From Williamsia deligens (GTDB lineage Bacteria; Actinomycetota; Actinomycetes; Mycobacteriales; Mycobacteriaceae), in NCBI RefSeq assembly GCF_024171765.1, contig NZ_JAMTCI010000001.1:2652796-2716795 (forward strand): a DNA stretch of 64,000 nucleotides, given 5' to 3'. The translations under genes were made by a program, and so were the position numbers. The notes beneath the pieces were generated by a model, which did not search any database, was not told the origin of the DNA, and worked only from the letters and a program-made list of their open reading frames with translations. Positions 11,701 through 52,885 of the stretch are shown one piece after another. The stretch's first letter is position 1, and the number at the start of each line of letters is the position of its first letter.

Positions 11701-13894
11701 CCGGGACCTCATCGAACGGGCCCGCACCCGACTGCCCGCGCACCTCGTCCCGCGCACCGTGACCGTCCTCGACGAGTTCCCCACCACCCGGACCCACAAG
11801 ATCGATCGCTCGGCACTGCCTCCCGCCGAGATCGGTTCCGCGGCCACGGACCACGTCGTGCCCCGCACCCAGATGGAGACCGTCGTCACCGCAGTGGTCG
11901 CCGAGATCCTCGGCGTGCACGGTGCGGGCACCGTCTCCGTACACGACGACTTCTTCGCGCTGGGCGGGTCGTCGCTGTCCGCCGCACGGCTGGCCGCCCG
12001 CCTCGAACGCCTCCTGGATCGACGCATACCGGCGGCGGTCGTCTTCGAGAACCCCACGCCCGCAGCACTCGCCGTGCAGCTCGCCACCGCCGGTCCAGGC
12101 CGACAGGACACTCTCGTGCGACGCCCCCGACCGGAGGTGGTCGGCGTCTCCGACCGCCAGCGCGGCCTCTGGACGCTCAACCGTGCCGACCCGACGTCGG
12201 CTGCCTACGTCATCGCGCTGACCCTCGAGTTGGACGGGCCGGTGGACTCCGACGCCCTCGCGGCGGCCATCCGCGATCTCGTCGCCCGGCACGAGACCCT
12301 CCGTACCGTGTACCCGCTGGTGGGTGACCGTCCCGTGCAGGTCATCGTGCCCGCCGAGCAGGCACTCGAGGCCATCGAGATCACCCGGAGCGACGTCGAC
12401 GCGGCATCGGTCGGCGCCGCGGTCCGTGGGATCGCCGGCCGCGGGTTCGATCTCGTCAGCGAACCGGGTGTGCGGGCGGGGATCCTGCGTGCCACCCCCG
12501 AGCGGACCGTCCTCGTCATGGCTATCCACCACATGAACGCCGACGGCGCCTCGCTGGCGCCGCTGGCCCGCGACCTCACGGAGGCCTACGCCGCCCGTGC
12601 CGCGGGTCGTACGCCGCGGCGTCCCGACGGCCCGGGCGTCCCCACCGAGATCGACTACGCCGACTGGACCCGTTGGCACGGTGAGCGACTCGCGTCCGCG
12701 GGTCCGGACGGTGTGACCGAGGAACAGCGCCAACTCGCCTACTGGGGTGAGCGCCTGCACGGCGCCCCCGACCGCAGTGAGCTGCCGACCGACCGGACGC
12801 GCCCCGACGGACCGGGGGAGGCCGCGGCGGTCGACGTGGTCATCCCGCCGGCGGTCCTGAACGGTCTCGAGGGCGTCGCCCGGTCACACGCCGCGACCCT
12901 GTTCATGGTCGTCCACGCCGCCTGGGCGGTGCTCCTGGCCCGGCTGTCGGGCACCACGGACGTCGTCGTCGGCACACCACACGCGGGCCGGGACGACCGT
13001 CGTCTCGACGACGTGGTCGGCATGTTCGTCACGACGGTCCCCCTGCGCACACGGATCTCGCCGCACGAGCCGTTCACCGACCTGCTCGCGCGGGTCCGCA
13101 CCGAGGACCTCGCCGACCTCGCGCACGCCGACGTCCCGTTCGACCGCATCGTCGACCACGTCCTCGGGCGGTCGCCGTTGACGCTGCACACCCCGCTCTT
13201 CGGGGTGATGCTCGCGTTCCAGGACCTCGACGTCCCACCGCTGACGCTCGACGGCATCCGCGTGACACCGCGACACGCGGACACGCGGACGGCCAAGGTG
13301 GACCTCGAGATCGCGCTCTTCCCCGGTGACCTCGACGGCGTGGACCGTGCCGGCGGACTCGGCGGTCGCATCACCTACGACACGGCCCTGTTCGACCGGT
13401 CCACCGTCGAGACGCTGGTGCAGCGCTGGGTGCGGTTGCTCGAGGCCGTCGTCGCCGATCCGGCGACCCCGGTCGGCGACCTGACGCTGATGACGCCGAC
13501 GGAGGAGTCCGCGTCGGTCACCGCCTCGGGCCCCGACGGTGCCGACCGGTCCGGTCGGGGTGCACTCGTGGGGGCCTCGGCGGCTGCCGGTCTGGTGTCG
13601 GCGGCGGCCGCGGCCCTGCCCGACGTCGTCGCGGTCGAGCACGACGACGTCGCGGTGACCTTCCTGGACCTCGAGGCGTCCGCGGTCGCGATGGCCACGG
13701 CCCTGCCCGACACCGATGCCGGCACCGCGCTGGTCGTCGCACTGACCAGCCTGCTGCCGACCCTCGGGGCCGACGAGCCGGACGGTGTGGAGGCCGCGAT
13801 CGACGGGATCGCGCGACACGCGGCGGCGCTCATCGACGCGGTCGGACTGGCCGGGCCGGCCGTGACGGCGGCGGACGGGGCCGAGTCGGCGTGA
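5777..13894 (+). CDS. Non-ribosomal peptide synthetase 1: C-A(Ser)-T-C-A-T-C with degenerate A-like tail
   Basis: A 2,705-aa NRPS. Domain order by residue: C1 24-465 (GHHIAFDG), A1 480-965, T1 980-1055 (LGADS, carrier Ser 1016), C2 1069-1510 (HHIAADG), A2 1528-2013, T2 2033-2100 (carrier Ser 2066), C3 2121-2570 (HHMNADG), then a 110-residue tail resembling the start of an A domain. It should start the peptide with Ser and add residue 2, then hand it to C3, whose partner A3-T3 lies on the next protein. C1 resembles the N-terminal, acyl- or aryl-accepting C domains of EntF-like synthetases, so the first Ser may be N-acylated. The ATG at 5777 has no well-placed Shine-Dalgarno; GTG at 5831, 12 nt after GAGG, would give a start matching the paralogue at 51536. 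Its TGA overlaps the next GTG by 4 nt. Confidence 0.95.
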   Translation: MEETVGGGHRSTPRVTPGVPGAPLALTAAQRGMWFAESAGGDRSVTVAHYVDIRDADGRFDRGVFARAVAASARDLESAHTRFTVVDDVPHQWIDPDGVFTVDEIDFRAEADPEAAAQAWMAADHARPMDLRVDPVAVSAFLILADDHTIWYLRGHHIAFDGYGALVCLHEAVGRYNAAMTGQVHTPARRATVAEVVADDARYGTSTRRDSDREYWAQRVVDLPDRITLPRGSAVVGGDAHRHVATGVRIDPAVQDALTRRATDLGASVPAVLTAAFAAFLARMTGTDDVVLSLPVTARTTALVKRSAGMVANMLPVRVAPTDGITGRDLVRATTLELTGCLRHQRFRFEDIRALAGLTDAGATSFGPIVNMVLFDKPLTLHGATVGYHILSSGVAEDLRLNVYQAGSQAPLEIDLHANAARHDADAIAEHLRRFLAFLERFVAAPDCAVGDLELLLPGERVTVAGFSAGPSAPTPDNRGLLGGFERQVAATPDAVAVVPADGTDPLTYADLDVARRGLAAVLAGLGVTRGDRVVVALPRGIDQVCAVYATVTLGAAYVPVDPTDPAERRAAIDARVRPRVTIDADFLARHGASAGRTGAVASTAEEVPADLPAYVLFTSGSTGEPKGVEVAHAAVVARLGWMQDMHPLGPGDAVLYKTPATFDVSVWELFWPLATGARMVLATPDGHRDPRYLRERMDEAGVTVAHFVPSMLDTHLDAVGSDAFGRDLRLLFCSGEALDAGLAARVCAVGGPTLVNLYGPTEATVDVTRHVVGGQENPVPIGRPVPGTTTHVLDTRLRPVPPGVVGELYLGGVQVAHGYVGAVDLTAERFVADPFGQVGARLYRTGDLVRWTRDGLLDYVGRDDDQVKIRGRRVELGEIGAVVAAMDGVDAAVVVVRHDLGPAPVLVAYVRGDSGSGTAVDTAAVRAWCRTRLPAHMVPAATVVLDAFPTTRSGKLDRRALPAPAAVADPAAHVDPRTPVERTVVRLVEDALTVPGGEPRRISVTDNLFRLGADSLVAARLVSRARDAGLGLTLTDVFDADDLRDLAARAVVLDAATSDVDHGRPERIPLAPAQTRLWFTHRMTPDDATYNMSGALGLRDIGDPDAWRAAVADVIDRHEILRTVFPAVDGEPVQQILPTAHAMSRLEASSPLVVPAGPAGRSDTIARIVGTGFDLLTDIPVRAALVTGDAAGDAAVIVVHHIAADGFSLRPLLADLVTAYDARRAGRAPSLPPLTHQYADVAVAQAEALGSPAAPSPRMVEGLAFWEADLRGAPQLLEVPTDRRRPRVASGAGSTVDLSLPSSLSAEVRALARSAGTTPFTVLHTALGVLLAHLAATDDVSIGTAVAGRDDPALSDMVGMFVTTVVLRSAVEPSATIADLVQRNHHVRAAAMAHADIPFERVVDALAPQRTPAHSPLFQVALTVGPDHLADLDAWSGAAGLLEARVPAAKYDLTWSVTDRPDAFDVEISYATDLFDEPRVAEMGAMFARVLAAMVADPTRTAGGIDVLSDAAVAALTAPRPSSTAPATLADLLAAGASVADPSSTAISGEVTMTWAELQATVARSGRDLIADGIGPGDVVAIVMPRSAQLVLAVATVAATGAAFVTVDPRFPASRVSGMIADSDARLVLATRGSAPRDVSAPVVLVDDVDVEWRSAANDPRPITPADRTRPIHVGDLAYLLYTSGSTGTPKAAGVTHAGLAALVAEQRRLLRVTASSRVLHVASPGFDVAVFEILLGLCAGAELVVSPADVFAGPDLEAVVVGRAVTHAVLTPSVAATVDPAAVPSISTMMVAGEACPPELVDRWSATGRGVVNLYGPTEATITSTATPPLREGDPITIGTPIDGVGAIVLGAGLRPVAQDVVGELYLSGAALGRGYHGRPDLTALRFVASPFVPGERLYRTGDLASRTADGTLVYHGRNDFQVKVRGMRVEPGEVDAVLVEDPTVSRAVTVGATAPSGETVLVSYVTGSDPSPRDLIERARTRLPAHLVPRTVTVLDEFPTTRTHKIDRSALPPAEIGSAATDHVVPRTQMETVVTAVVAEILGVHGAGTVSVHDDFFALGGSSLSAARLAARLERLLDRRIPAAVVFENPTPAALAVQLATAGPGRQDTLVRRPRPEVVGVSDRQRGLWTLNRADPTSAAYVIALTLELDGPVDSDALAAAIRDLVARHETLRTVYPLVGDRPVQVIVPAEQALEAIEITRSDVDAASVGAAVRGIAGRGFDLVSEPGVRAGILRATPERTVLVMAIHHMNADGASLAPLARDLTEAYAARAAGRTPRRPDGPGVPTEIDYADWTRWHGERLASAGPDGVTEEQRQLAYWGERLHGAPDRSELPTDRTRPDGPGEAAAVDVVIPPAVLNGLEGVARSHAATLFMVVHAAWAVLLARLSGTTDVVVGTPHAGRDDRRLDDVVGMFVTTVPLRTRISPHEPFTDLLARVRTEDLADLAHADVPFDRIVDHVLGRSPLTLHTPLFGVMLAFQDLDVPPLTLDGIRVTPRHADTRTAKVDLEIALFPGDLDGVDRAGGLGGRITYDTALFDRSTVETLVQRWVRLLEAVVADPATPVGDLTLMTPTEESASVTASGPDGADRSGRGALVGASAAAGLVSAAAAALPDVVAVEHDDVAVTFLDLEASAVAMATALPDTDAGTALVVALTSLLPTLGADEPDGVEAAIDGIARHAAALIDAVGLAGPAVTAADGAESA
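5846..8935 (+). other. NRPS module 1: starter C1-A1(Ser)-T1
   Basis: C1 carries RGHHIAFDG at about 6236-6262. The A1 residues read by hand alignment to GrsA positions 235-517 give DVWHFSLVDK, an established serine code (as in EntF). A3 (FTSGSTG), A5 (NLYGPTEATVD) and A7 (YRTGD) cores and Lys in SGKLDRR are intact. The carrier Ser codon is 8822-8824. An upstream C domain in a first module suggests acyl or aryl capping of Ser1; the acyl donor is not encoded here. Confidence 0.85.
8980..12090 (+). other. NRPS module 2: C2-A2-T2
   Basis: A conventional elongation module. The hand-read A2 code is DVFVMALITK, which I cannot assign. A2 and A4 share an unusual FD(V/A)AVFE core and THAV(L/I)TP block, so they form one subtype. 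The A10 motif reads THKIDRSALP: the usual Gly before the catalytic Lys is His, while the Lys is kept. The carrier motif is FFALGGSSL with Ser codon 11972-11974. Confidence 0.8.
12136..13891 (+). other. Split module 3, part 1: C3 plus degenerate A-like C-terminal tail
   Basis: C3 spans about 12136-13485 with HHMNADG near 12526, a tolerated variant of HHxxxDG. No A domain follows in this protein. Instead codons 13550-13891 encode an Ala-rich segment (LPDVVAVEHDDVAVTFLDLE...) that looks like the first 90 residues of an A domain with every catalytic motif missing. A similar segment opens the next protein. Confidence 0.75.
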
Positions 13895-13929
13895 CCGTGA
13901 CCGGCACCGGCGCGCATCGCGTGCCCCCG

Positions 13930-14225
13930 CGGTCGCGTGACCGTCCGGCGTTCGTCGACCTCCTCGCCGTCGCCGCACGGGTGGCACCGGATCTCCCGGC
14001 GATGGAGGGCGCCGCGGGCGCGGTCACCTTCGCGGACCTGCACCGACGGGTCGCGGCAGCCGCGACGGCACTGGCGTCCCGGGGCGTCGACCCCGACGCG
14101 GCCGTCCGCGCCACCGTCACCGCCCTCATGCCGCGCACCGGACTGGCGCCCGCGGACATCGCGACCGCGGCGACGTCACGCACGGCGGCCGTCGTCGACG
14201 CGGCCGTCGCGGCCGTCGGCACCTC
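13930..14225 (+). other. Degenerate A-domain N-terminal piece at the NRPS2 N-terminus (possible docking element)
   Basis: About 99 residues before the real A3 domain read like an A-domain start (FVDLLAVAARVAPDLPAMEG, then GAVTFADLHRRV) followed by helical, Ala-rich sequence. None of the A3-A10 catalytic motifs is present and a complete A domain follows directly. By eye the piece aligns end to end with the NRPS1 tail: both have PD..A.E....AVTF.DL, then (L/V)T.L(L/M)P, and end in an A(A/V)xxAVG helix. Confidence 0.6.
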
Positions 14226-14235
14226 CGACTGGCGC

Positions 14236-15990
14236 ACCGTCCCCGGCCTGGTCCGTGGCGCTGCGCGCCGCCGACCGGACGCGATCGCCGTGACCGACAC
14301 CGCCGGTGGCGAACTCACCTACGCAGCACTCGACGCCGCGGCGGACGGCCTCGCCCGCGCGCTCGTCGCCGCCGGGGCGGGCCCGGGACGATTCGTGGCC
14401 GTCGCCCTCGGCCGTGACGTCGACCTGGTCGTGACCCTGCTGGCCGTGATGCGGTCCGGTGCCGCGTATGTGCCGCTGGACCGCGCCCATCCGTCGGCGC
14501 GGCTGCGGACGATCCTCGACACGGCCCGGCCCGTCCTCGCCGTGGTGGGCGATCCCGACGACCTCGCCGGGACGACGGCGGTGCCGGTCCACACCCTCGA
14601 CGAGCTGCGTGCCACCGACCCCGCCGACGACGTGACCCTCGTCGACCCGGACCCGCGCGAGGCGGCGTACGCGATCTTCACCTCGGGGTCGACCGGCGTC
14701 CCCAAGGGCGTCGTCGTAGAACACCGTCAGGTCACCTCGCTGCTGTCCGCCCTGCACCAGACGGTGCCGGCGGACGAGGACGATGTCTGGTCGATGGTCC
14801 ACTCCGCGGCCTTCGACGTCTCCGTCGCGGAGCTGTGGACACCGCTCACCGGCGGCGGGCGACTCGTCGTCGTCGACACCGACACCGTCCGCAATCCCGT
14901 CGATCTCGTCGACACGCTCGACCGGCAGGGTGTGACCCTGCTGGCCGCGACGCCGTCGCTGTTCCACCCCGTCGCCGATGTGCTGCGCGCCCGGGGCATC
15001 CCGACCGCGCTGCGACGGATCGTGCTCGCCGGGGAGTCCTTCGATCCCGCCGCCGCCCGCCGCTGGCACGGCGATCACCCGGGGACGACCACCGCGCTGG
15101 AGAACCTCTACGGGCCGACCGAGGCGACGGTGTACGTGACCGGGCGGGCCATGACGGCCGAGTTCTCTCAGGCGGCAACCGAACCCGACATCGGGGTGGC
15201 GTTCCCGGGGTCCCGGGCGACCGTCCTCGACGCCCGTCTCGCGCCCGTCCCCGACGGCGTCCCGGGCGAACTCCACCTGGCCGGGGGACAGCTCGCCCGC
15301 GGCTATCTGGATCGACCCGATCTGACCGCCGTGCGGTTCGTCGCCGACCCCGCCGGACCGCCCGGATCGCGGATGTACCGCAGCGGTGACGTGGTCCGCC
15401 TCCGCGACGGGTCGCTCAGGTTCGCCGGTCGCGCCGACGACCAGATCAAGCTGCGCGGGTACCGGATCGAGCTGGGCGAGGTCGAGTCCGCGGTGTACGC
15501 CGCGCCGGGGGTCTCGTCGGCCGTGGTGACGGTCCACCGGCCCGACGGGGAGTCCCTCGACGGGTCCACCGACCGTCTCGTCGCCTACGTGACGGGGGCG
15601 GGCGTCGAGGCCGACGCGGTCCGCGCATCCGTCGCGGCGGTCCTGCCGGACTACATGGTGCCCTCGGACATCGTCGTCCTCGACCGGCTGCCGCTCACGG
15701 TCAACGGCAAGGTGGACCGCGCGGCGCTGCCGGCCCCGGCGCCCGTCGTGGTCGCCGCCGACGCCCCGCCGGCGACCGCCACCGAGGAGACCCTCGCCGC
15801 GATCGCCGCCGAGATCCTGGGCGTGCCGGACCTCCCGGTGACCGTGTCCGTCTTCGACCTGGGCGGCAACTCGTTGGCCGCCGCCCGGTGGGCGGTCGCG
15901 GCCTCCGAGCGTCTCGGCGTGGCCGTCTCCGTGCGCGACGTGTTCGCCCACCCGAGTGTGCGCGCCCTCGCCGCCGCCGTCGCCGGCCGC
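14236..15990 (+). other. Split module 3, part 2: A3-T3
   Basis: A complete A domain with FTSGSTG, ENLYGPTEAT, YRSGD and NGKVDR cores, then a T domain with VFDLGGNSL (carrier Ser 15871-15873). The hand-read code is DVAAVALVYK; the usual Trp at position 239 is Ala (FDVSVAELW). I cannot assign the substrate. It should work with C3 at the end of NRPS1, so this module is assembled from two polypeptides. Confidence 0.75.
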
Positions 15991-18981
15991 GCCGGCGGTC
16001 CCGACCGCGCGCCGCTCGTGCCGATCGACCGTGACCGCACGGTGCCGTTCGAGAGCCCGTTGTCGCCGGCACAGCAGCGCATCTGGTTCCTCGACACGAT
16101 GGACCCCGGCGGCCCCGGTTACGTCATCCCGTTCGCGCTGCGACTCACCGGCGCACTGCGACCGGACGTCCTCGCCGCGGCCGTCCGGGACCTCGTGGAC
16201 CGCCACGAGACGCTGCGTACCCGGTTCGTCGCGCACGACGGCACGCCCGTCGCGGTCGTCGCCCCGTCCGGGATCGACACTTCTGGGGTCGATGAGCACG
16301 CCGCCGACGTGGTGGTCGACCCGCCGATCGAACTCCGCTCGACCCCCGACGCGGTGGATCGGGTGATCGCCGAGACCGCCTGTGCCGGATTCGACCTCGC
16401 CGAACGCCCCCCGCTGCGGGTGCGACTGGCCCGCGTCGCCGACGACTCCTGGGTGCTCGTCGTCGCGATCCACCACATCATCGGCGACGGCGCGTCGGTC
16501 GCACCGATGGTCCGCGACCTCATGGCGTTCTACCGTGCGCGGCTCACGGGCACACCCGCGGACCTGCCCGCCCTGCGCGTGCAGTACACCGACCACGCCG
16601 CATGGCAGCGCGACCTCCTCGGCGACCCGACCGACCCGTCGTCCCTCGCCGCGGCACAGCTCGCCCGCTGGCGCATGCGGCTCGGTGACGTCGAGGGGGT
16701 GACGGACCTCCCGCTCGACCGCCCTCGACCGCCGGTGTGGACCGATTCCGGTGCGCAGCTGACGTTCTCGATCGACGGCGACACGTGGACCGCGCTGTGC
16801 CGCCTGGCGCACGACCACGGCGCGACACCGTTCATGGCGATGCACGCGCTGCTCGCGGTCACGCTGGCGCGGTCGGGCACCGACGACGACATCGTGGTCG
16901 GCAGCCCCGTCGCCGGCCGGGGAGCATCCGGTGTCGACGACCTGATCGGCATGTTCGTCACGACCGTCGCGCTGCGGACGCCGGTCGACCGGTCCGCGGG
17001 GTTCGTCGACCTGCTGCACCGTGTCCGCGACGTCGACATCGAGGCGATGGCCGACGCCGACGTCCCGTTCGAGATGGTCGTCGCGGACCTCGCCCCCGAA
17101 CGCAGCACCGCCCACCCGCCGATCTTCGGTGTGGCACTCGCGTTCCAGAACCACGACCGGCCCGATCTGGACCTGCCCGGGGTCACCGTCGACCTCGTCG
17201 ACGTCCCGACCGGCACCACGAAGGTCGACCTCCAGATCACCGTCGACGCGCCGGACGGCGATCCCGACGCCGACACACCCGTCTCCGGGGTGATCACCTA
17301 TGCGACGGCGCTGTTCGACGCGGAGACCGTCGCCGAGTTCACCGACCGCATGCGGGCGCTCGCCGCGGAGATGGTCACGGCACCGCACGCGCCGGTCGGG
17401 GATCTGCCGCTGCCAGGCGCTGTCGCACCTGCGGTCGGCACACCCGACGCCGTCTCGACCGGTCGACGGCTCGCGGACGTCCTCGACGCCGCTGTCGCAG
17501 CCCATCCCGAGCGGGTCGCTGTCGTCGGTGGGGGAGAGAGCCTGACCTACGCCGAGATGTCGGCGCGGGCGAATGGGCTGGCCGGGCGCCTCACCGCGAT
17601 CGGGGTCGGCCGGGGCGACGTCGTCGCGGTGGTACTGCCGCGCGGGGTCGACGCGACGGTGGCGTTCTGGGGCATCACACGCACCGGAGCCGCCGTCCTC
17701 CCCATCGATCCGACCGCACCGATCGAGCGCATCGCCGCGATGACGTCGCTCGCCGCCGTGCGCGTGGCCGTCACGGACACGGACGTGCTGCCCAACGGAG
17801 TGACCGGTGTCCCGGTGCGCGGAGGGGAGGGCGAGGCCCCTGCCCGGCCGCATCTCACCCCAAACGACGTCGCCTACGTCGTGTTCACGTCCGGATCCAC
17901 CGGCATGCCGAAGGGTGTCGAGGTCACCCACGCGGGCATCGCCGCCCTCGCGGCCGAGGCGGTCCGTCGCCTGGCGCTCACCGAGGAGTCCCGGGTGCTG
18001 CGGCTCGCCGCACCGGGTTTCGACGCGGCCGTCTTCGAGACCGTCATCGCGGCCGCGGCGGGCGCCGCGCAGATCGTCGTCGACCCCGGCGTCGTGGGTG
18101 GTGCGGAGCTGGCCGACGTCCTGCGATCCGAGCACGTGACCCACGCCGTGATCACACCGGCCGCACTTGCGACGGTGCCGCCGGACGGACTCGACCACCT
18201 CGCCGTGCTGTGTGTGGCCGGTGACGCATGCGGTCCGGAACTGGTGCGTGCCTGGGCGCCCGGCCGCACCATGCTCAACCTGTACGGCCCGTCGGAGGCG
18301 ACGGTCTGGTCGACGGCGAGCACTCCGATGACGCCCGACCGCCCGCCGACCATCGGCACCCCGATCGAGGGTGTCGGTGTCGAGGTGCTCGACGCGCGCC
18401 TGCAGCCGGTCCCGGTCAACGTGGCCGGCGAGCTGTACCTGTCGGGCGCCGCCCTCGCCCGCGCGTACCGCGGTCGCCCCGACCTCACCGCCGACCGGTT
18501 CGTCGCCGGGCCGGACGGTCGCCGCCGCTACCGCACCGGCGACCTCGTCCGTCGTACGCGATCGGGTGAGCTCGTGCATCTGGGGCGCAGCGACTTCCAG
18601 CTGAAGATCCGCGGTGTCCGCATCGAACCGGGTGAGGTCGACGCCGTGCTGACCGCGCGCGCCGACGTCGCCCGGGCGTTCACCGGCCCGCACCGTCTCG
18701 GCGGCGATATCGCGCTGGTCTCCTGGGTCGTCCCGGCCGGCCACGATGTCGACACCGCGGAGCTGACCACCGCAGTGGCACAGCGTCTACCGTCGGCGAT
18801 GGTTCCGTCGACGATCGTCGTGGTGGACGCGCTGCCGCTCACCCCGGTCGGCAAGATCGACCGGCGCGCGCTGCCCGCCCCGGTGGCGGCGCGGGCCGTG
18901 TTCGTCGCCCCCGCCGACGAGCGCGAACGAGCCGTCGCCGACGTGGTCGCCGCTGTGCTCGACGTCGACCGGGTCTCGGTG

Positions 18982-18989
18982 ACACGACT
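18982..18989 (+). other. Frame-change site inside the module 4 carrier domain
   Basis: In the upstream frame the codons are GTC-TCG-GTG-ACA (18973-18984), then out-of-frame. In the +1 frame GAC-TTC-TTC starts at 18986, and that frame has a TGA at 18980-18982 that closes it upstream. Only one base (C, 18985) separates ACA from GAC, where sister modules have one whole codon (V-S-A-T-x-D-F-F). This points to loss of two bases. The downstream frame has no start codon before GTG 19028, which lies after the carrier Ser codon. Confidence 0.85.
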
Positions 18990-19027
18990 TCTTCGCCCTC
19001 GGTGGGACGTCCCTGTCGGCGACACGC

Positions 19028-51313
<32,286 letters not shown>

Positions 51314-51326
51314 CCCGCCCCTCACC

Positions 51327-51459
51327 CGTCGAGTGGGCGTTTACCGACGTCGGTTGGGCGTTTGCGGACGTCGGTTGGGCGTCAGGTGGCCGCAACCGCC
51401 CACTCGACGTCTCCAACCGCCCACTCGACGTCTCCAACCGCCCACTCGACGGGTGGGCG
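51327..51459. repeat. 21-bp periodic inverted-repeat array between NRPS3 and the stand-alone C protein
   Basis: Three units of the GTCG(A/G)(G/T)TGGGCG type start at 51328, 51349 and 51370 (21-bp spacing). Three reverse-complement units AACCGCCCACTCGACG start at 51394, 51415 and 51436 (again 21-bp spacing). The two halves can form a long stem around 51384-51393. The location just after the NRPS stop suits a terminator or attenuator. The exact two-turn periodicity also suits a cooperative protein-binding site. Confidence 0.85.
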
Positions 51460-51488
51460 CTCGACCGGTGCGGGCGTCGAGGGGTCGC

Positions 51489-51494
51489 TACACT
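51489..51494 (+). promoter_or_regulatory. Candidate -10 element for the stand-alone C protein
   Basis: TACACT fits the TANNNT pattern of actinobacterial -10 boxes and lies 41 nt before the ATG at 51536. No good -35 hexamer is visible at the right distance. Offered because the repeat array upstream makes read-through from the NRPS doubtful. Confidence 0.25.
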
Positions 51495-51535
51495 CGTCCG
51501 CGACATCCGGGGGATGCGATCGGGGGGTCGATCAG

Positions 51536-52885
51536 ATGACAGCAGGGACGCCGTTCGGGCTGACCGCGGCGCAACGCAGCATGTGGGACGCCGAGCACCT
51601 GCAGGACGACTACTCGGTGACGGTCGCGCACTACCTCGACATCCGCGACACCGGTCGCACCTTCGACCGCGACCTCTTCCGGGCCGGTGTCCGTGAGGGG
51701 TCCCGACTGCTCGAGACGGCCTACTCGCGGTTCACCGTCGTCGACGGCGAGCCCCGACAGGACGTCGACCTCGGCCGACCGTTCGACGTCGTCGACGTCG
51801 ACCTGCGCCACGAGTCCGACCCCGTCGCCGCCGCCCACGCGTGGATGGCCGCCGACCACCAGGGCCTCATGGACGTCACCCGCGATCCGGTGGCGGTGTC
51901 GGCGTTCATCCGCGTCGCCGACGACCGCACCTTCTGGTACCTGCGGGGCCACCACATCGCCTTCGACGGATTCGCCGCACTCACCTGCCTGCACGAGGGC
52001 GTCGACCGCTACAACGCGGCCGTCCGCGGGGAGGACTACGTCGTCGCCCCCCGTGCGACCCTGGCCGAGGTCACCGCCGACGACGAGCGCTACCAGGCCG
52101 GGAGTCGCCGCGCCGTCGACGAGGAGCACTGGCGGGAGAAGGTGGCCGATCTGCCTGCGCCGCCGACACTCTCGGCTGTCGAACCGACGTTGCGGTACAC
52201 CCCCGACCACGTCGTGTGCAGCCGGACCATGGACGCCGGGTTGCAGACCCGGCTCGAGACCGCCGCGGTCGACCTCGGCGCGTCGACCGCCGCGGTCCTC
52301 GCGGCGGCGTTCGTCGCGTACCTCGCGACCGCCGGAGGTCGGCAGGACATCGTGCTGACCCTGCCCGTGACCGGACGGGCGACCGCGAAGATCAAACGCG
52401 CCGGGGGGATGGTCGCGAACATGCTGCCCGTCCGACTCGACGGGGTGGCCACGCACACCCCCGCGTCGCTCGTCGAGGCGGTCACCCTGGAACTGACGGG
52501 ATGTCTGCGCCACCAACGGTTCCCGTTCGCCGACATCGCCCGCCTCGCGGGGATCGACGACCCGCGGGTGACGGCGTTCGGACCGATCGTCAACCTGGTC
52601 TTCTTCGACAAGCCCCTCGAGCTCGACGGTGCCGACGTCGCCTACCAGATCTTGTCGTCGGGAATCCTGCAGGACCTGCGCGTCAACCTCTACCAGGCCG
52701 GCGCCGGGCTGCCGATCGTCGTCGACCTGCACGGGAACTCGACGATGTACTCCCACACCGAGATCGACGCCCACGTCGACGGCATCCTCGCCGTGCTCGC
52801 GGCGATGCTCGACGCCCCCGAGAAGACCGTCGCCGAGATCGCCGATGCCGTCGGGCTCTCCGCGGCAGCGGTGTCAGTCGGCTGA
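51536..52885 (+). CDS. Stand-alone condensation-domain protein, paralogue of the NRPS starter C domain
   Basis: 449 residues from ATG 51536, the length of one C domain. An in-frame extension back to 51362 would only translate the repeat array, so it is rejected. LTAAQRSMW opens the domain and [11 protein letters not shown] is the catalytic motif. Over its whole length it tracks C1 of NRPS1 ([68 protein letters not shown]), so the two are clear paralogues. No A, T or TE domain is attached. It could act in trans on the peptide or on the acylation step of Ser1; a role as a plain acyltransferase is also possible. Its 3' end overlaps cinA (opposite strand) by 12 nt. Confidence 0.88.
   Translation: MTAGTPFGLTAAQRSMWDAEHLQDDYSVTVAHYLDIRDTGRTFDRDLFRAGVREGSRLLETAYSRFTVVDGEPRQDVDLGRPFDVVDVDLRHESDPVAAAHAWMAADHQGLMDVTRDPVAVSAFIRVADDRTFWYLRGHHIAFDGFAALTCLHEGVDRYNAAVRGEDYVVAPRATLAEVTADDERYQAGSRRAVDEEHWREKVADLPAPPTLSAVEPTLRYTPDHVVCSRTMDAGLQTRLETAAVDLGASTAAVLAAAFVAYLATAGGRQDIVLTLPVTGRATAKIKRAGGMVANMLPVRLDGVATHTPASLVEAVTLELTGCLRHQRFPFADIARLAGIDDPRVTAFGPIVNLVFFDKPLELDGADVAYQILSSGILQDLRVNLYQAGAGLPIVVDLHGNSTMYSHTEIDAHVDGILAVLAAMLDAPEKTVAEIADAVGLSAAAVSVG

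Noticed and set aside
14176-18744. Minus-strand frame of 1,522 codons opposite NRPS2
   Set aside because: Same low-complexity antisense composition; the + strand holds intact A and C domain motifs throughout.
18980-18990. Programmed +1 frameshift as the preferred explanation
   Set aside because: No slippery CC/TTT-type run or strong stimulator is visible, and the product would lack one residue in a conserved spacing. Kept only as an alternative in the findings.
51327-51459. CRISPR array
   Set aside because: Units are contiguous 21-bp repeats with no unique spacers, and half of them are inverted; no cas genes nearby.
51362-51535. N-terminal extension of the stand-alone C protein
   Set aside because: It would translate the repeat array into a Ser/Thr/His-rich run; ATG 51536 aligns with the start of the paralogous C1 domain.
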